Positions 1 to 13,018 of a DNA stretch of 64,000 nt are shown piece by piece. The notes beneath the pieces were generated by a model, which was not told the origin of the DNA, did no database searches, and was given only the letters and a program-made list of their open reading frames with translations. The DNA is from Xestospongia muta (Eukaryota > Porifera > Demospongiae > Haplosclerida > Petrosiidae), in NCBI GenBank assembly GCA_963693285.1, contig OY848926.1, positions 191,001 through 255,000 on the forward strand. The letters are read 5' to 3'. Each line of letters opens with the position of its first letter. The stretch's first letter is position 1. The translations under genes and the position numbers were made by a program.

Positions 1-2334
1 ATAGTTGAGAAAGATGAAATGTTTCTGGTTAATATAACTGTTCCATCTCACCGACCTGAAAATCTCATGGCTACTGTGATAATTACTGATGAAGACGACA
101 GTGAGTTTAGTCTTAAAAGTACATTTACTTGTTGAACTCTTTTGTTACAGCTGCAGAGTTGAACATCAAGTCCACAGATTATCGGTATCCTGAAAGTATT
201 GGTGATGCTACTGTTTGTGTTAACACAACTAAGGCATTGAGTAATGATGTTAATATTCGTCTATACACTAGCCCTGTTACTGCTATAGGTCAGTGGAAAA
301 AATCCAATATATTTATAGTATTTATTTTGCTCTTTATCTTAAAGCCAATGATGATTATACACATGTCAATAGAATTAAAGTTCTACCAGCTGGAGACACA
401 GAAGTGTGTTTTTCCATTCCTATCAGACAGGATACAGTTGACGAAGATGAGGAATATTTCCGTGCACACTTTGAATTTGCAAATCCAAGTGATGTTCAAA
501 TGTGCTATGGTACTCGAGTTACTATAGGTAGCAGAGCCATTGCTAGAGTCTATATCCTTGATGATGATGGTATGATGGATAGTAATTTACACATGTCAAT
601 AACTGAGGAAATGTTATTTTTTAGAACGTAATCGATCTTTGTGTCTTATTGAAGAGCCTCTTAAAGTCTCTCCATTTCATACTCCTGGTCAAAGCATACG
701 CCCAATGTACAACTTTCATGGAATCTGTGAGCATATTTTAGCCAAGCCTTGTAATGTCACTAAATTTGCTGTGGTTGCTGACTTCTTGTCACGTGATCTA
801 TCAACTGGAAGAGTAGGGCTTCAAGTACCTGAAGGAACACTCATTATTGATGAAGATCTAAATCATATAGCTCAAGGTCTCACTAATATCAGCATGAATG
901 GTCAAATTGAATATACTGGAGGAGTTATTGTCACCAGAGAAGTTACTAACAGTACTGTTACCAAGGTAACAGTGGCATTACGGTCTGGAGATGTTAGTGT
1001 TGAACGTACATCTACTTCTGTTTCTATATATGTCAGACCAGACATTGAGTTGTGTGGTTTATGTGGTAATACAAATGGAACACTAGTCTCATCTGATGGT
1101 AATCGTTTGACTGATCTAATGAACCAAACTAAAGTAAATGCATTTGCTGACAGTTGGCAACGACAACCATATCAACAAGTTCTCAGAGAGGACAGAAGAG
1201 AATGCGGTAAGTATTAATCATTGACATATAAATAATTACTTTTTTTTAATAGCTGTCTTGAAAAATGATACTATAATTGGCGATCCACTTTATGAAGCTG
1301 CCCTTTGGGTTGGAGAGGAACTGTGCAAGTATGCTTTGTGTTATGAAATTCATGGAGAAAATGGAAGACATTTCAATCTTCTTTCAGACAAGTGTGTCTC
1401 TGTTAGTGCTCTATACAGTTCCATGTCAGATCCTACTGCTGGCAATATTATTAGTGCTATCGGCATAAGAGCTTCTGATGACACTAATTCATGTGTAAAT
1501 ATTAGCATTGTACAAGACTCTAATACTGGGAGATGTGTTACAACTGTCGGTGGACAGGCACTGGTAGTTGGAGGTGAAATAAATGTAAATGGAATCAATG
1601 TCAAACAACGTATGATGTCTCGAGTACGTGTGTCTGTACCCAACTGTGACAAGATTCCACTGGTCATGTGGATCACCTGTCAAAACATTAGTAATGAGTT
1701 GATGATGAGATTTGATATTTCTCGTGGTGTTAATCTCCGCCCTTCATCTCATGGGCTTTTAGGTAAAAATTAACATGTATATATCATATATGCACTTTAA
1801 AAGTAGTAATGTAATTTATAAGGTATTACAACAAACCCAACTATGAGATCATGTAGATGTGCCTTAATTAGAAACAGAAAGTGTCTAAATTTTAGACTTA
1901 CTAATATTTATTCTAAAACTGAATACATTTAATTATTATCAGAAAATAATATCACATTTTTGTCTTGTCATACAGGTCAATTCTGGAATATTAAAATGCA
2001 AGCTAAGAAATTTGATGATCAACAAATTATTAATCTACTAGACCCAACAATCTATAGTGTTAACGACCTGTGGGTTGTTACTGTGACTCCACCCCCAAGA
2101 AATGGCATAACTATACCCACAAGAGAGTTTGTAGGTGAATTGTATGAACGTGCCTGGGACAACAGCGTTGGACCTTGTCTCTATGCAGGCACTGGACAAG
2201 GTGGTGCTGCAGTAGAGTTTGGAGATAAGTATGGGGATTCTGTGATTGAGGGCAAGTATTCCGATTACATTTTAACTGATCGGTTTGAAACAGACTTTGA
2301 TTACTCCATGTTTGATAAATCACAATGTAATTAG
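1..2334 (+). CDS. Aggregation-factor-like Calx-beta/vWD protein, 3' part (gene 1)
   Basis: This is a secreted cell-adhesion or matrix protein cut by the left window edge. Exons: 1-100, 151-288, 345-569, 625-1206, 1253-1762, 1976-2334 (stop TAG); about 637 residues are visible and every intron is phase 1. Exon 1 is the second half of a Calx-beta domain ending in an acidic DEDD run. Exons 2-3 form one more Calx-beta domain. Exon 4 is vWD-like: it begins with a CEHIL..PC motif and ends with CGLCGNTNGTLVSSDG and AFADSWQ. The last two exons are the shared C-terminal module. As in gene 2, an intron separates the last Calx-beta half from the vWD-like exon; genes 4, 6 and 7 have these fused. No transmembrane segment is visible near the C-terminus. 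The assignment to the sponge AF family is an inference from domain content. The long terminal intron (1763-1975) holds nothing recognisable. Confidence 0.8.
1253..2334 (+). other. AF C-terminal module of gene 1 (candidate Wreath domain)
   Basis: Two exons, 1253-1762 and 1976-2334. The first carries NDTIIGDPLYEAALW, then LCYEIHGENGRHFNLLSD and CVSVSALY, and ends in SSHGLLG. The second starts GQFWNI and carries CLYAGTGQGG and VIEGKYSDY, with a terminal Cys. The same ordered motifs recur at the 3' ends of the five other AF-like genes in this window, always behind a phase-1 intron. Its identity with the published Wreath domain is inferred; I cannot align it here. Confidence 0.75.
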
Positions 2335-2565
2335 AAGCCAGCTGTACAATAGTAGCTAGAAACTCTGCATACACTAGTTTACCATTCACATTTAGTGACT
2401 TCACCTGATGTCTCATTGCTATATTAGTTGACTTAAAAATTTTGTCAATTAAAAAATCACATGAATTTAAATTTTACCTATGGTCCTTACAATGGTAGGC
2501 ATTACACAAATTAATCATGTGTAAATTGCCAATCATATATTTACAAAGTAAACATGAGGCTGTAT
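2335..2565. other. Convergent intergenic spacer between genes 1 and 2
   Basis: 231 bp separate the stop codons of two convergent AF-like genes. An ATTAAA at 2448-2453 could serve as a polyadenylation signal for gene 1. No other structure was seen. Confidence 0.5.
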
Positions 2566-3476
2566 TTAGCAGAGAGAAGTATCAAATCTAGAATACTTAA
2601 AAGTTGTGCCAACTAAACCATCAGTGACATCATAATCTCTATACACTCCCTCAATGACACTGTCTCGAGGGCCAGCAATGTCTATTGATCTCCCTCCTTG
2701 TGAACTTCCAGCATAGATACAAGATCTCAAAGTACGATCCCAACTTCGATGGTAGAGCTCTCCAATGAACTGCCTGGTGTGTCCACTGGGTGGAGTTACT
2801 TTTACTAGGTATAGCTTGTCTGGGTCATAGTCATCTTTAATGTCATCACGTAGTTCAGTATGGTAATTCTGAGCAGTCACTGGAATATTCCAAAATTGTC
2901 CTATTAAAGGTGATATATTATGTTTCCATCTTAATAGTCTACTTTACAACAAAAGCAACTATTGTTTGTTACAAATTGGCTTACCTACTAAACCATGTGA
3001 AGATGGACTCAAGTTAATGCCTCTACTGATAACAAAGTCTATCATTTTTTGTCCATTAATGTCTTCACATAAGATCCACATGACCAATTGCTCACTTTCA
3101 CAATTTGGTACTGAAAGTCTAACTCGACTCATGTGTTTTGCCACATTTATTCCTGACTGATCATAACGCAGAGCTTGCATTCCATTTATCTGTGGATTAC
3201 ACTGGTCCTTCACACTTACTATAATATTAATACATTGCCCCTGGTTATCAACAGCCTTGACACCAATTGATGTAATTATATTAGCATCTAAGGAGTTGTT
3301 CATAGCATCATATAGAGCATTCACAGAAACACATCTATCAGAAATAAGATTGAACGTTTTCCCAATAGCTCCATGGATTTCAAAGCATAATGATACATCC
3401 TTTAATGATGTGTTAAACAGGTACAAAGGTGTTGCAAAGAGAGGATCACCAACTATACTGTCATTGCCCAAAATAC
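2566..3476 (-). other. AF C-terminal module of gene 2
   Basis: Exons 2985-3476 and 2566-2900. Motifs: GNDSIVGDPLFATPLYLF, LCFEIHGAIGKTFNLISD, CVSVNALYDAMN, SSHGLVG, then GQFWNIP, CIYAGSSQGG and VIEGVYRDYDVTDG, with a C-terminal Cys. The layout and phase-1 boundaries match the modules of genes 1, 4, 6 and 7. Confidence 0.75.
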
Positions 3477-6400
3477 CTAAGAGAAAACAAGAAAGTACAT
3501 AAAAAACATTGCTCTGTCTTACCACATTCTTGTCTATCTTCTCCAACAATATGTTCTCCTGGATTAACTAACCAACTTTTAGCAAAAGTAGTAATTACAT
3601 TTTTGTCTCTTGCTGTCACTTGTGTCTTTCCATCACTGTAGACAAGGGTGCCATCTAATGTACCGCAGAGACCACAAACAGTTTTGCCATTGTAATTTGT
3701 TGCATTAACAAGTAAAGTCTTGTTATCAAGGACTTTGTTATATATTACAGTTATATCTAGTCCTAAAGAATTTACAGATATTGTTACTGTTTGTGACATG
3801 GTATCATTTGTTTGAGATACCACTATGTCATTCTGAGACACTTGATTATCAACCATTACATTTAAGTCCTCAGATATAATAACCACACTATCATTCACAC
3901 GCAACCCAACTCGAGACAGCATCAAATTATTAGGACTGTGGTCGGCAGTGACAACAAATGAGCTGGTTAAATTACATTCACGAAGAACAATACGTTCACA
4001 GTTGCCATGGTAACAATATGATGAAGAAGTTGCTAGGGGTTTAGGAAAAGGAGTAACAACCATAGAGTCTTCTACTGCACAAAGATGTAGCATAGAACGT
4101 TCTGAAATATAATGATAAGTAGATTCTAACAATATATTATATTAATATACCAGGAGCTGAAATAGTCACAGTGATTGCTGACAATGGACAGTATTGAGTA
4201 AGACTTGTAGATGAGAGTTGAACCCGACCAGATAATGGGTGGATCAAGGTGACACAAATGTGCTCTTCTGATTCTTCTTCGTTATCAGGAAATACAGAAA
4301 TATTGAAACAAATTGATGACATTCCTCTAGTTAGAGTTACAAGTTGAACAGTGTCATTAAAGTCTACTCCATCTGTAGACAAATGCCACTTATTTAATCT
4401 CCATATTTTATCACATACTTATTGCTGGATCAAGTAATGGAGTTACAAACATACTGTAAAGGTCCACATCAAATGTATTGACAGTCAAAATCTGAAGACA
4501 AACTTTTACATTACCCTCATCTTCACTTGTAACCACATTATCTCCTCTTAACACTAAAACTATTAAGAACATACTGATATCCTTATCACAGAGTTCCTCT
4601 TACTATTCTGATCAGTGATATTGACAGATGCTTCTTTTTCAGAAATTATTACTCCTCTTTGGGTGCCCGGATTTACCAGAGATAACTGAATAAAAAACAT
4701 TTCTACATCTTCAAAGAATACATCTCTTAATGCTTCAACTACAATGATCCTCTCAGTAACTTGAGGAGAAAACTGTAATGTAGTTGAAATTTCTTTGTAG
4801 TCCCTATTTGCTATAAGTTGAGACAAATAGTTACATGATTAACAAAAGTGACTCACAAAGGGCTTGAAAATCATGAGATGTGACCATCACTTGAGCATTA
4901 TCATTAACAGCTCCAATTTGTAGTACTTTGATTGATAGAGTCTCATTTTCCTTCACTTCATAAGATAGTTTTTCAAAGGAAATAATAACGGCTATACATA
5001 ATGAAACAAGTAGAAAAGTCAGAATGTTTGAAACTGGCTAACCTTCATCATCAAGAATAGTTATGGACACATTTCTATCTAAAATTGAGAAGAATATTCT
5101 ATTATCAAAACTAAATTCAGCAAAAAAAGTTTCAGCAACTTCACTGGAGTTGTCATTTATTAGTGGTATTTTTAATGTTTTGCTTTGCTCATCAACATCA
5201 ATTTCAAAAACTCTTGCAATTCTGTTATAGTCAAGTCCAGCTATAAAATTATATAATTTTAATTTTGAGAACAAGACACTCGTTACCTTTAGCTGAACCA
5301 TCATGTGTAAAGAAATTGAATGGAATGGATGTCTCCCTATCTCCACTTACATCAATTGTAATTTGTGCTTCAACATCACTTTCATAGAATGTCACATCAC
5401 TGCTTAGGAGAACAACTATAATAACTATAGAAAAAAGAGATAGACAATAGAACAGGAATGGTTAGGGATTACTTGGTACATTTTTATCAAGAATTCTGAC
5501 TGTTACTCTTTCTGAACCATTTCTAATCATAATATGATTTGATGTAATATTGAAAACAATGTAAAAAATTTCTACTGTCTCATAGATAAAATCTTCTTTA
5601 ACATTAACAGGTACTGTCGTAAAATTAGCATCACTTTTAAGTTTAATTTCTTCTGAAAACGACTGGAAATCTTTCTCAGCTATTTCAAAGAGAAATAAAA
5701 AATTCTGAAAAAGTCAAATTGGTTGATCTATACCATTAGCTGTATCTTCAATTGTCATTATCTGCACACTAAGAGGAATTGCAAACTGTCCTTCCCACAT
5801 GACAGTGACTTCCCCATTAGGACGATCTTCACTGATGTTATAAACAAGAGAATCAAAATAAACCTCTACAACTAAAGATATCTATAAATTATATAGTTCA
5901 AAACAACATCTTACAGTCATCATCAAGTATGATAATTTTTGTTGTATTGACTTCAGTTAAGATGTGGTAATTGGCTGTAACAAACATCATTATAAAGAAA
6001 TCTTCTTTTTCATCTTCAACAATGTCATCATCGACTAAAAGAAAAGAGACATTCAGGATGGACATGTTACTTTTGATAAAGTCTGATTTTAGAACTGCAT
6101 TGTAATCTGATCCTCCTGGGAGTAGAAAAGAAAGATGAATTAAATACAGTATTCAGGCAAATGAATCATCACTAATCATTCTTTGACTTACCTTTAGCTG
6201 AACCATCTATAGGCAATAAAGAAATAGGAATGTCAATTTCTGCTTCGCCAAGTTTTTCGACCATCAAAGTAATTTTCTTCTCTTTCTCTCTGACTAACAC
6301 TTCTCTATCAGTCAATGTAAGAGTGACATCTGTCAGTTAAGAATAAATTAAACTATAATATATCTACAATGTACATACTATCATTATCAATGATAGTTAT

Positions 6401-9400
6401 TTCTGTTGATGAGATTTTTCCTAGCACTGTTTGACTGCCTTGTTCAAGATTGAGTCTTACTCTGAAGGTCTCTGTTTTTTCTAATATTATGTCTTCTTTG
6501 ATATCAATGTTAATAACATGTTCACTTGTATTAACAGGCAAGACAATAACTTGATTTGTTATAGAATTAAAGTCTGTCTCTAAAACAAAGAAAGTATAAA
6601 ATGGTTTACTCATTTTCTAAAATTAAAAATGAATAATACTTAAAATTAGTTCCATTTTCAATTATTATTCATTGAAAATTATAATAATTATATTGAGCGT
6701 GCTCAGTGGTATTGGCATCAACGTTAAATCAATAATCATGGTTTTCATTATCCTAGTGACCAGGTCACTTTGCTATAGAGCTGTGTGTCTAGAAACAAGA
6801 ATATATACTCATATTGTAATATTTTTATAATTAAAAACAATTGGGTGCTATTTTCTAATTACTATTTAATTGAATGTATTGAGCATGCTCAATAAGGATT
6901 GTGTGCTATTGAGCATGCTCAGTAATAAATTATCCCCAGTGAGCATGCTCAATACATCAATGAATAATAATTAGAAAATGGTACCCAATTATTTTCAATT
7001 TAAAAAAATATTACAAAATGAACACAGTTTCTTGTTTTTAGGCACAGAACTCTATAGCAAAGTGAACTGGTCATTAGGATAATAAAAAGCATAATTTACA
7101 ACTGAGCATGCTCAATAGCACTAACATCAACACAATATATTCTGATCATCATAGTGATAGCTTCTCTAATTAATGTAAATAATCCATTTAGTAATGGGTA
7201 TACAAGTACCTCCAGCTGTTCCAGACTCAGTATTGATGATAATTGTGGTAGTATTAACTGGAGTACCTACTATCCTTACTATCACCTGAACAGACTGGCC
7301 TTCACCAGTTGAATAATTGGCAGCAGAAAATCCAATGATAGCAACTACAAAATACATCTATCAATTAGTTGCTATATTAAAGAAACTTACCATTGAGATC
7401 AAATATAGTGACTGTTGCTACTTGATTGAGATCAACATTCACTGGACCAAGTATTGGAAGAAGTATAATATCAACTGTTTCTGTCACTTCTACTTCAGAA
7501 TCTACTAATATTCTGAGTGGATAAGATTTTGTTGTTTCATTCCTTGAGAATGTGACAGTTCCTAATGACTCAAAATCAATACCATCTGTAAAACAATTAA
7601 AAGTTATATGTCATCATAGAATTATTGTCACACCGATAGCTGTTCCTTCTGCAGCTTCCAGTCCCACAATAACAGATGTATCAGCAACACCCGTCTTAAT
7701 CAACTTAATCATGACAGGATCATCCCCTTCTCTGCCTGAATAGCTGGTAGGATTCATAACCACCAACACCCCTAATTAATGAGTGAATATGAATGACAGT
7801 TTTGTGCATTAATCACTTAGTTGTCTTTTGCCCACAATACTTACTATCATCTTCGTTGATAGTGACAGTAGCCTGTTGTCTGGAATTATTCAGTTTAACA
7901 AAGATAGAGTCCATTAATGAAGCAGACAAAGACACAGTAAAACCTTCAGACACCATCTCTGCTATATCATCATTTGTTATATTAATAGACACCACAATGA
8001 ATGATTTGTTAGCAGGAAAAATAAAGTCTTTGTCAATTGGTAAATAGTCTTTGTCTAGATGAAACGAAAAGTCAATATAATAATTATAACAAAACAAACT
8101 CAAGATAAGAAAATCCACTAGAAAGAAAATTCTCTTGTGAACTAATGTCTGGCCTCAAAGCAAACCTTAAAAGATAAATTACCTTCTTTTGCTTGCTGTT
8201 CAAATGTTTCCAAATGTATCAAAAAGTTTCTAAAAGCCATTCCACTATTCAGTTCAATTGTAATTGTGACGCTTCTTTCATTTTCATCCACTGTATAAGT
8301 TTCTCTTGTAAAACCCACAGTAACAGCTGTTTATATTGACACATAAATATTATACAAATTATTAGACTTACTATCATCATCCTCAATGGTGACAACAGTA
8401 TAAGGATTAGAGTCAAAGTGGATATGATTACTGTGTTCTTGAGTTGCAGTCAGGTTGAGTAAAAACATCTCATCTCCTTCAAGAAAGTTATCTTGTAATA
8501 TAGTTACATTTAGTGTCTGGGTTCTTTGCTCAAATGCAAATGTTATTTTTGCTTCTTTTATTGGAACATAGTCAACATATGCTGAATAAAATAATGATAA
8601 TTACAACAATTTTTTACAAACATCTCCAATTTAACCTGATGCTGTTATATCTGAGCTTGTCACTAGCACATCTAATGGTATTATGTTTTCACCAGTTTTA
8701 GTAAATGTAACAACTCCTTCATTTCTTTCAGGATAATTGAAAGAGATTGAAGAAAATTGTACAGCAATTGCTACAATAAGATTGTAATAATTAGGTGTCT
8801 ATTATCAATCATATAACTGACTGTCTTGGTCTGTGATATTGACTTGAACTCGCTCATTTCTTAATTTAACAGGAACAGTAGCACTGTCAACTTCAAACTT
8901 GACAAAGAAATATTCAGTTGTTTCAACATTGTTGTCATTTTGTATTTTTATTTTAATTTGCCATGACGAAGCACCAGGAAGAAGAGTTTCAGTATCACGA
9001 CTACGTCGATCATAATCCATTGTTTCTAATGAGAAAATAATCAAAAGATGATACTTAAACTTTGTCATGAATACCCAATGCTGTGCCATCTTCTGTTGAA
9101 ATAAGGACCCTCACACCACTGTCCTGAAGGGGTATATTAGAGCGCAATAAAAGGACAACCTCATCTGATTCTTCTAATACAGTATAAGATGGTTCATCAA
9201 ACTCAATCACCAATTCTAAAAAAAGATAAATGCAAAGAAGTTAAAATCAGAAATACCATCGTTATCTTCAATAAACAGTTCAGCCTCCATAACAAGGAAA
9301 ACAACATCTTCATCATCATTGGGTTTAAGAACAAGCTGAAAAGTCTCCAGTGGTTCAACCAGTAGATCATCTTGTACAATAAAAGTAACATTGGAAGTAG

Positions 9401-11404
9401 TTTGTCCATAATCAAAGTACACAATGTTTTCCGTTGACTGAAAGTCATTAGATGCTATTGTAAAACACTATTCAAATATGAGATGAATGTTTAAAACTTA
9501 CCAGTATCTGTTCCAAGTGCACGTATCTCTACTTTTATTTCAACTTCCCTAAAAATATCCCCACTTCTCAAACAAGTGATGGTTACATTAACATTTGATT
9601 CAGAACCATTAAATTGACTCTGTCCAAATGATATAGCAGGCACTAGAGAGAGTTATACAATAAAGTGTGTGGCATAAGCAAAAGTATTCATAATTGTTAA
9701 AAATTTAAACTTCCAAATATGGTCATGAGTTGACAACTGTGGCTTGTCTAATGCAATACCAACTTTCAAATGGGAGTTCTTCCTATTGCTATGGGTTCCT
9801 GGTGTATTGTGCTAACAGACAAAAGAGATAACAAAGAGAAGACTATCTAATGTAAAAGCACAGATGGTCAGTGTGATAACTTGGGTGAGTAAACACTGAT
9901 TACTGTACTATATGTAATCCTCACCTCCTATAGGATTCATCCCAAATCCAGCTGGGTAGGCATAGCCTTTTTCAATTTGCCAACCATATACAATAACATT
10001 AATGGAAGCATTAGGGTTTGTATGTTGAACTGTATGAGTACCAATGTTAACTCTCTTACTAATACCATAACCACATGGATCATTTTGAGTGCAGTCAATT
10101 GTATTCCATTCAGTAGTGTTAGTCTCTAATGGTGTACCATCTAGTAATATTGCATTAGGATCAAAGTATCTTGCTAATACAGTCACTGATATGTAATGTG
10201 TAAAGTTATCACTAAACAACTCAGTAGAGATTACATGTCTGTTCAAATGCTGACTAACTGGTGCAATCCAAACCATTGCAGAATCGACAGTATCATTGAA
10301 AAGTCCTTTTGCATATTGCATTACAGCTACTGGACGATCAGCTTCAAATGAACATGCATTTTGTGCTGGAATATCAATACTAATACCCTCAACTGTTAAC
10401 AAGTCTGACAATGTGATATTAGAATTATTGTCACATGTCCAGTTAAAGGTAGTGTTGTCGTATCGAGGAAGAATTTTAATTATATAGCCGGAATCTCTTC
10501 CTTTAAAAGGAAGTGTGAGAAACAAGTAACCCCATGTATAAGATGGAGGTATTTGCTCCAATAAATGGTCACAACTTTTATTATTGTTGGTAACTTCACA
10601 GCTGTGTGAAGCCATAAATCCAAAAGGAAGATTTGACCATGCAAATAATCCTGTCATATCAAAAGTAGAATTTTCAAAATGAAATGTCTCAAATTGTTTC
10701 ATTCTACGTAATGGTGTTGGTCGATCTTCAACTGTTTCTCTTGAATCAAGAAATAATCGATAAATATCACGTACAGATGCTAACTTTGATAACAAAGGTG
10801 GAGCTTGAACTGTTGGTACTATTCCATTCCTTTCACAAGTAACCATTACAAACATTGAAAAATCTAAATTTGATGCATGTTCTGTAGAACTTGAGAATTG
10901 AGCATATTGGTATCGTGATATACCAGGAAAAGTAGTAATAGGTAGTGCTAAAAATACATCTTCTCCACTATTACCAGTACTGATACCAATTACACTAATT
11001 GAATGAGACTCATTAATAGTATGAATACTGATGCCTTTTAATGCAGTGTCTGTTACTGATATTGACAATGCAGAGTTCAACATAATTGTTGTTGGTTGTC
11101 CATCAATTACTTGATCGCTAATGGTTTCTAATGAATTGAAGGATACATTAAATGCTACAGGAGTACTTTCTGTTGTTGATATTATCAGAGACAGCATCGC
11201 CTGTTGATTGTATGGAAAAGCAATACAAAATTTGCTACCATAGTGAGAGTAATTCAAAGAAAGAGGAAGACCTACATCGATTCAAAAATTTTTATTGCAT
11301 TAAATAATAACAGTAATCTTACCTCGATCTTTTAGTAAGTTGGAGGCTGTTGTAATTACAATGACAACGAAAAGCAAGAAAACGTGATGCAGTGTAGCAG
11401 CCAT
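2566..11404 (-). CDS. AF-like protein: IgGFc-binding domain, 11 Calx-beta, vWD, C-terminal module (gene 2)
   Basis: Predicted secreted matrix protein of about 2198 residues in 27 exons, all introns phase 1. Start ATG is the complement of 11402-11404, followed by a hydrophobic signal peptide (HHVFLLFVVIVITTAS). Order: signal peptide; IgGFc-binding-type domain (about residues 28-476); 11 Calx-beta domains (477 to about 1730); vWD-like domain (1731-1923); C-terminal module (1924-2198). Calx-beta domains use exon pairs: the first half ends near a GTA(K/E) motif, the second starts with xDY and ends in DDD or DQN. Exons (high to low): 11323-11404, 9925-11271, 9502-9642, 9257-9454, 9075-9215, 8822-9025, 8636-8770, 8372-8581, 8183-8326, 7845-8054, 7634-7771, 7391-7585, 7210-7344, 6379-6579, 6192-6329, 5915-6115, 5734-5871, 5473-5679, 5287-5415, 5043-5240, 4857-4991, 4604-4810, 4419-4553, 4151-4372, 3523-4101, 2985-3476, 2566-2900. 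The 630-nt intron 6580-7209 holds a palindromic element; most others are 40-60 nt. It lacks the Cys-rich N-terminal exon of genes 4-6. Confidence 0.82.
6690..7115. repeat. Intronic palindromic (MITE-like) element with GAGCATGCTC motifs
   Basis: This is a large imperfect inverted repeat inside intron 6580-7209 of gene 2. The left arm (about 6738-6892) is complementary to the right arm (about 6940-7097). For example, TTTGCTATAGAG at 6769-6780 pairs with CTCTATAGCAAA near 7050-7061. The 10-bp palindrome GAGCATGCTC occurs at 6881, 6911, 6941 and 7104, with a one-base variant at 6695. No open reading frame is visible, which fits a non-autonomous foldback/MITE element. Target-site duplications were not clearly identified. 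Confidence 0.7.
9925..11271 (-). other. IgGFc-binding-type N-terminal domain of gene 2
   Basis: A single 1347-nt exon (449 codons, phase 1 at both ends) codes the domain. It begins with FCIAFPYNQQ and contains PVAVMQYAKG and MVWIAPVSQHLNRHVIST, and ends GYAYPAGFGMNP. This order resembles the N-terminal domain of vertebrate Fc-gamma-binding protein and related animal and bacterial adhesins, where a leading FI.AF motif and a trailing YAYPAG motif are typical. Being one symmetric exon it can move as a unit. The domain call is by motif recognition only. Confidence 0.7.
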
Positions 11405-11459
11405 TGTTCTCAATGTTATGAATATTTAATAAGGGCGTGGCTTTGTAGTAAACAAAAAG
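11405..11459. promoter_or_regulatory. Bidirectional promoter, gene 2 / ATG13
   Basis: The start codons of gene 2 (-) and ATG13 (+) are 55 bp apart, so the 5' UTRs and core promoter must be shared or overlapping. A GT/KLF-type box GGGCGTGGC lies at 11433-11441. No TATA box is evident. Confidence 0.6.
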
Positions 11460-13018
11460 ATGGCGTCACAGGAAAAGAGGGAGTTTGATAAGTATCTAAA
11501 ATTCTTTACTCAAAAGGTAGTCATATTATTCTAACATGTGTTAATTGTGTTATTAGGCAGTACAAGTCATTATTCAATCACGTGAGGGAATCAAACTGCG
11601 TACTCGATGTAATCCTAGTGAAACAGAATGGGTATGTTCGTATATAATTCATGATGGTTAATGTTTCGTTACTTTATTTAGTTTAATCTTGTATTACCTG
11701 ATAAACGAGATATTGTCAGTGAATTAAAACGGAATGTAGATCCTCCATTACCTCACCATAATCTTCCAATTAATGTTGAAATAACAATAGAAGCACCCGA
11801 GGTAAACCACAAAATCTAATTGAAATGCTAGCATTAAATTATTTTAGGGAGATAACTTTACATTAGAAATATGGCGCATTCATTTGGATACATTAAAACG
11901 TGATGTGACAGTCTCAGTATCACATTCTCTCTATCCTCGTATGTCCCTGCTATTAAAGTCACTAATAGCAATGACAAGAGCTGTACCATCATATCAACTA
12001 TCACGTAAAAATGAAGACATTAAATTTGGGTGAGGTATATGAAGACAAACATAACATATAATTTTTTTCATAGATATAGAATATCTTCTGGATTTACTGA
12101 ACATTTAACAAGTGAAGGTAAATATATTTGTAGTAATATAAAGGAGATTTTCCTTCACTAGATGTGCAGAATGCTACATTAGGTGATATCTCATCACCTT
12201 ATGGCTTAGTAAGCTTATCTGTTGAATACAAAACTCAGTTTGTTCGTCCAGAGAGGTAAAAAAGGTATACAATTTAATATAATTGACTTTATTTTTACAG
12301 AGCGACAACAGATACTAATTTAATAGCAGATCAAAATACTAGGTATATAATGATTGGAAATTATTAGCAATAAATGTATTGAGTCACAATTCTCCAGTTT
12401 AGAGTCACCAAAGTCAACAGGTTTGAGACATCCTCTGTGTTCTTCAATGGACTCTCAAGTAAAGTTGTCCTTTTGTTGACAATAATAGAACTTTCTTATA
12501 GTTACCAAGTCTATCACAGCCTTCTCACCCATTTGCAGCAGTTTTACCTAGACCAATACCAACGTCCCTCCTTAGGACACCTTCAACAGAAAATGGAACA
12601 CCTGTGGGAGATTTAAAACAATTTCATTAATTATAATTGTTTTTCAGGTTGAGGACAATAGCTTAACTGTTGAGAGGAAATCTTCAGATGATATACAGGC
12701 AGTCACAGTACGAAGCAATAATGATGGTTATTTAGTTCTAGACTTAAATGAAACTGTAAGAATGCAAGAGAATAATAAGCATTATGAAAATATCTTTCAT
12801 TAAATTTAGAAGCCAGCCTTTGGTACAACTCAGACAAGTGACCTTACTCAGCTATTACAATTAAGTTCAGATCCTCCTCTACTTGATTTGTTTACTGAGG
12901 GAACAGATGTCACATTAGCCTGTGTATGTAAAATACTATTACTATCATAATATACTTATACTCTAATTAATAGAATTATCTGGACAGACATGTCACTTTG
13001 AAACCTCAAACGTCTTGA
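11460..13018 (+). CDS. ATG13: Autophagy-related protein 13 (ATG13)
   Basis: ATG13 is the HORMA-domain adaptor of the ULK1/Atg1-FIP200 kinase complex that starts autophagosome formation in the cytosol. Twelve exons: 11460-11516, 11557-11631, 11682-11801, 11848-12029, 12074-12117, 12162-12255, 12301-12342, 12398-12458, 12502-12603, 12648-12755, 12810-12923, 12974-13018; 347 residues, intron phases mixed. The HORMA region spans about residues 1-180: KAVQVIIQSREG, FNLVLPDKRD, LEIWRI, SLYPRMSLLLKSLIAMTR, YQLSRK and SSPYGLVSLSVEY. A Ser/Pro-rich linker follows. Near the C-terminus DGYLVLDL (Y287 to L290) looks like an LC3-interacting motif and lies just before KPAF, as in animal ATG13. It is shorter than vertebrate ATG13 (roughly 480-520 residues), the difference lying in the linker. 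The exon 8 acceptor (after 12397) was chosen by frame. Confidence 0.88.

Noticed and set aside
1277..1683. Overlapping open frames on both strands within the C-terminal module of gene 1
   Set aside because: Shadows of the real exon 1253-1762, which matches five paralogous modules in the plus frame.
6600..7209. Possible extra exon or transposase gene in the long intron of gene 2
   Set aside because: No open frame of useful size; the sequence is a foldback with non-coding palindromes.
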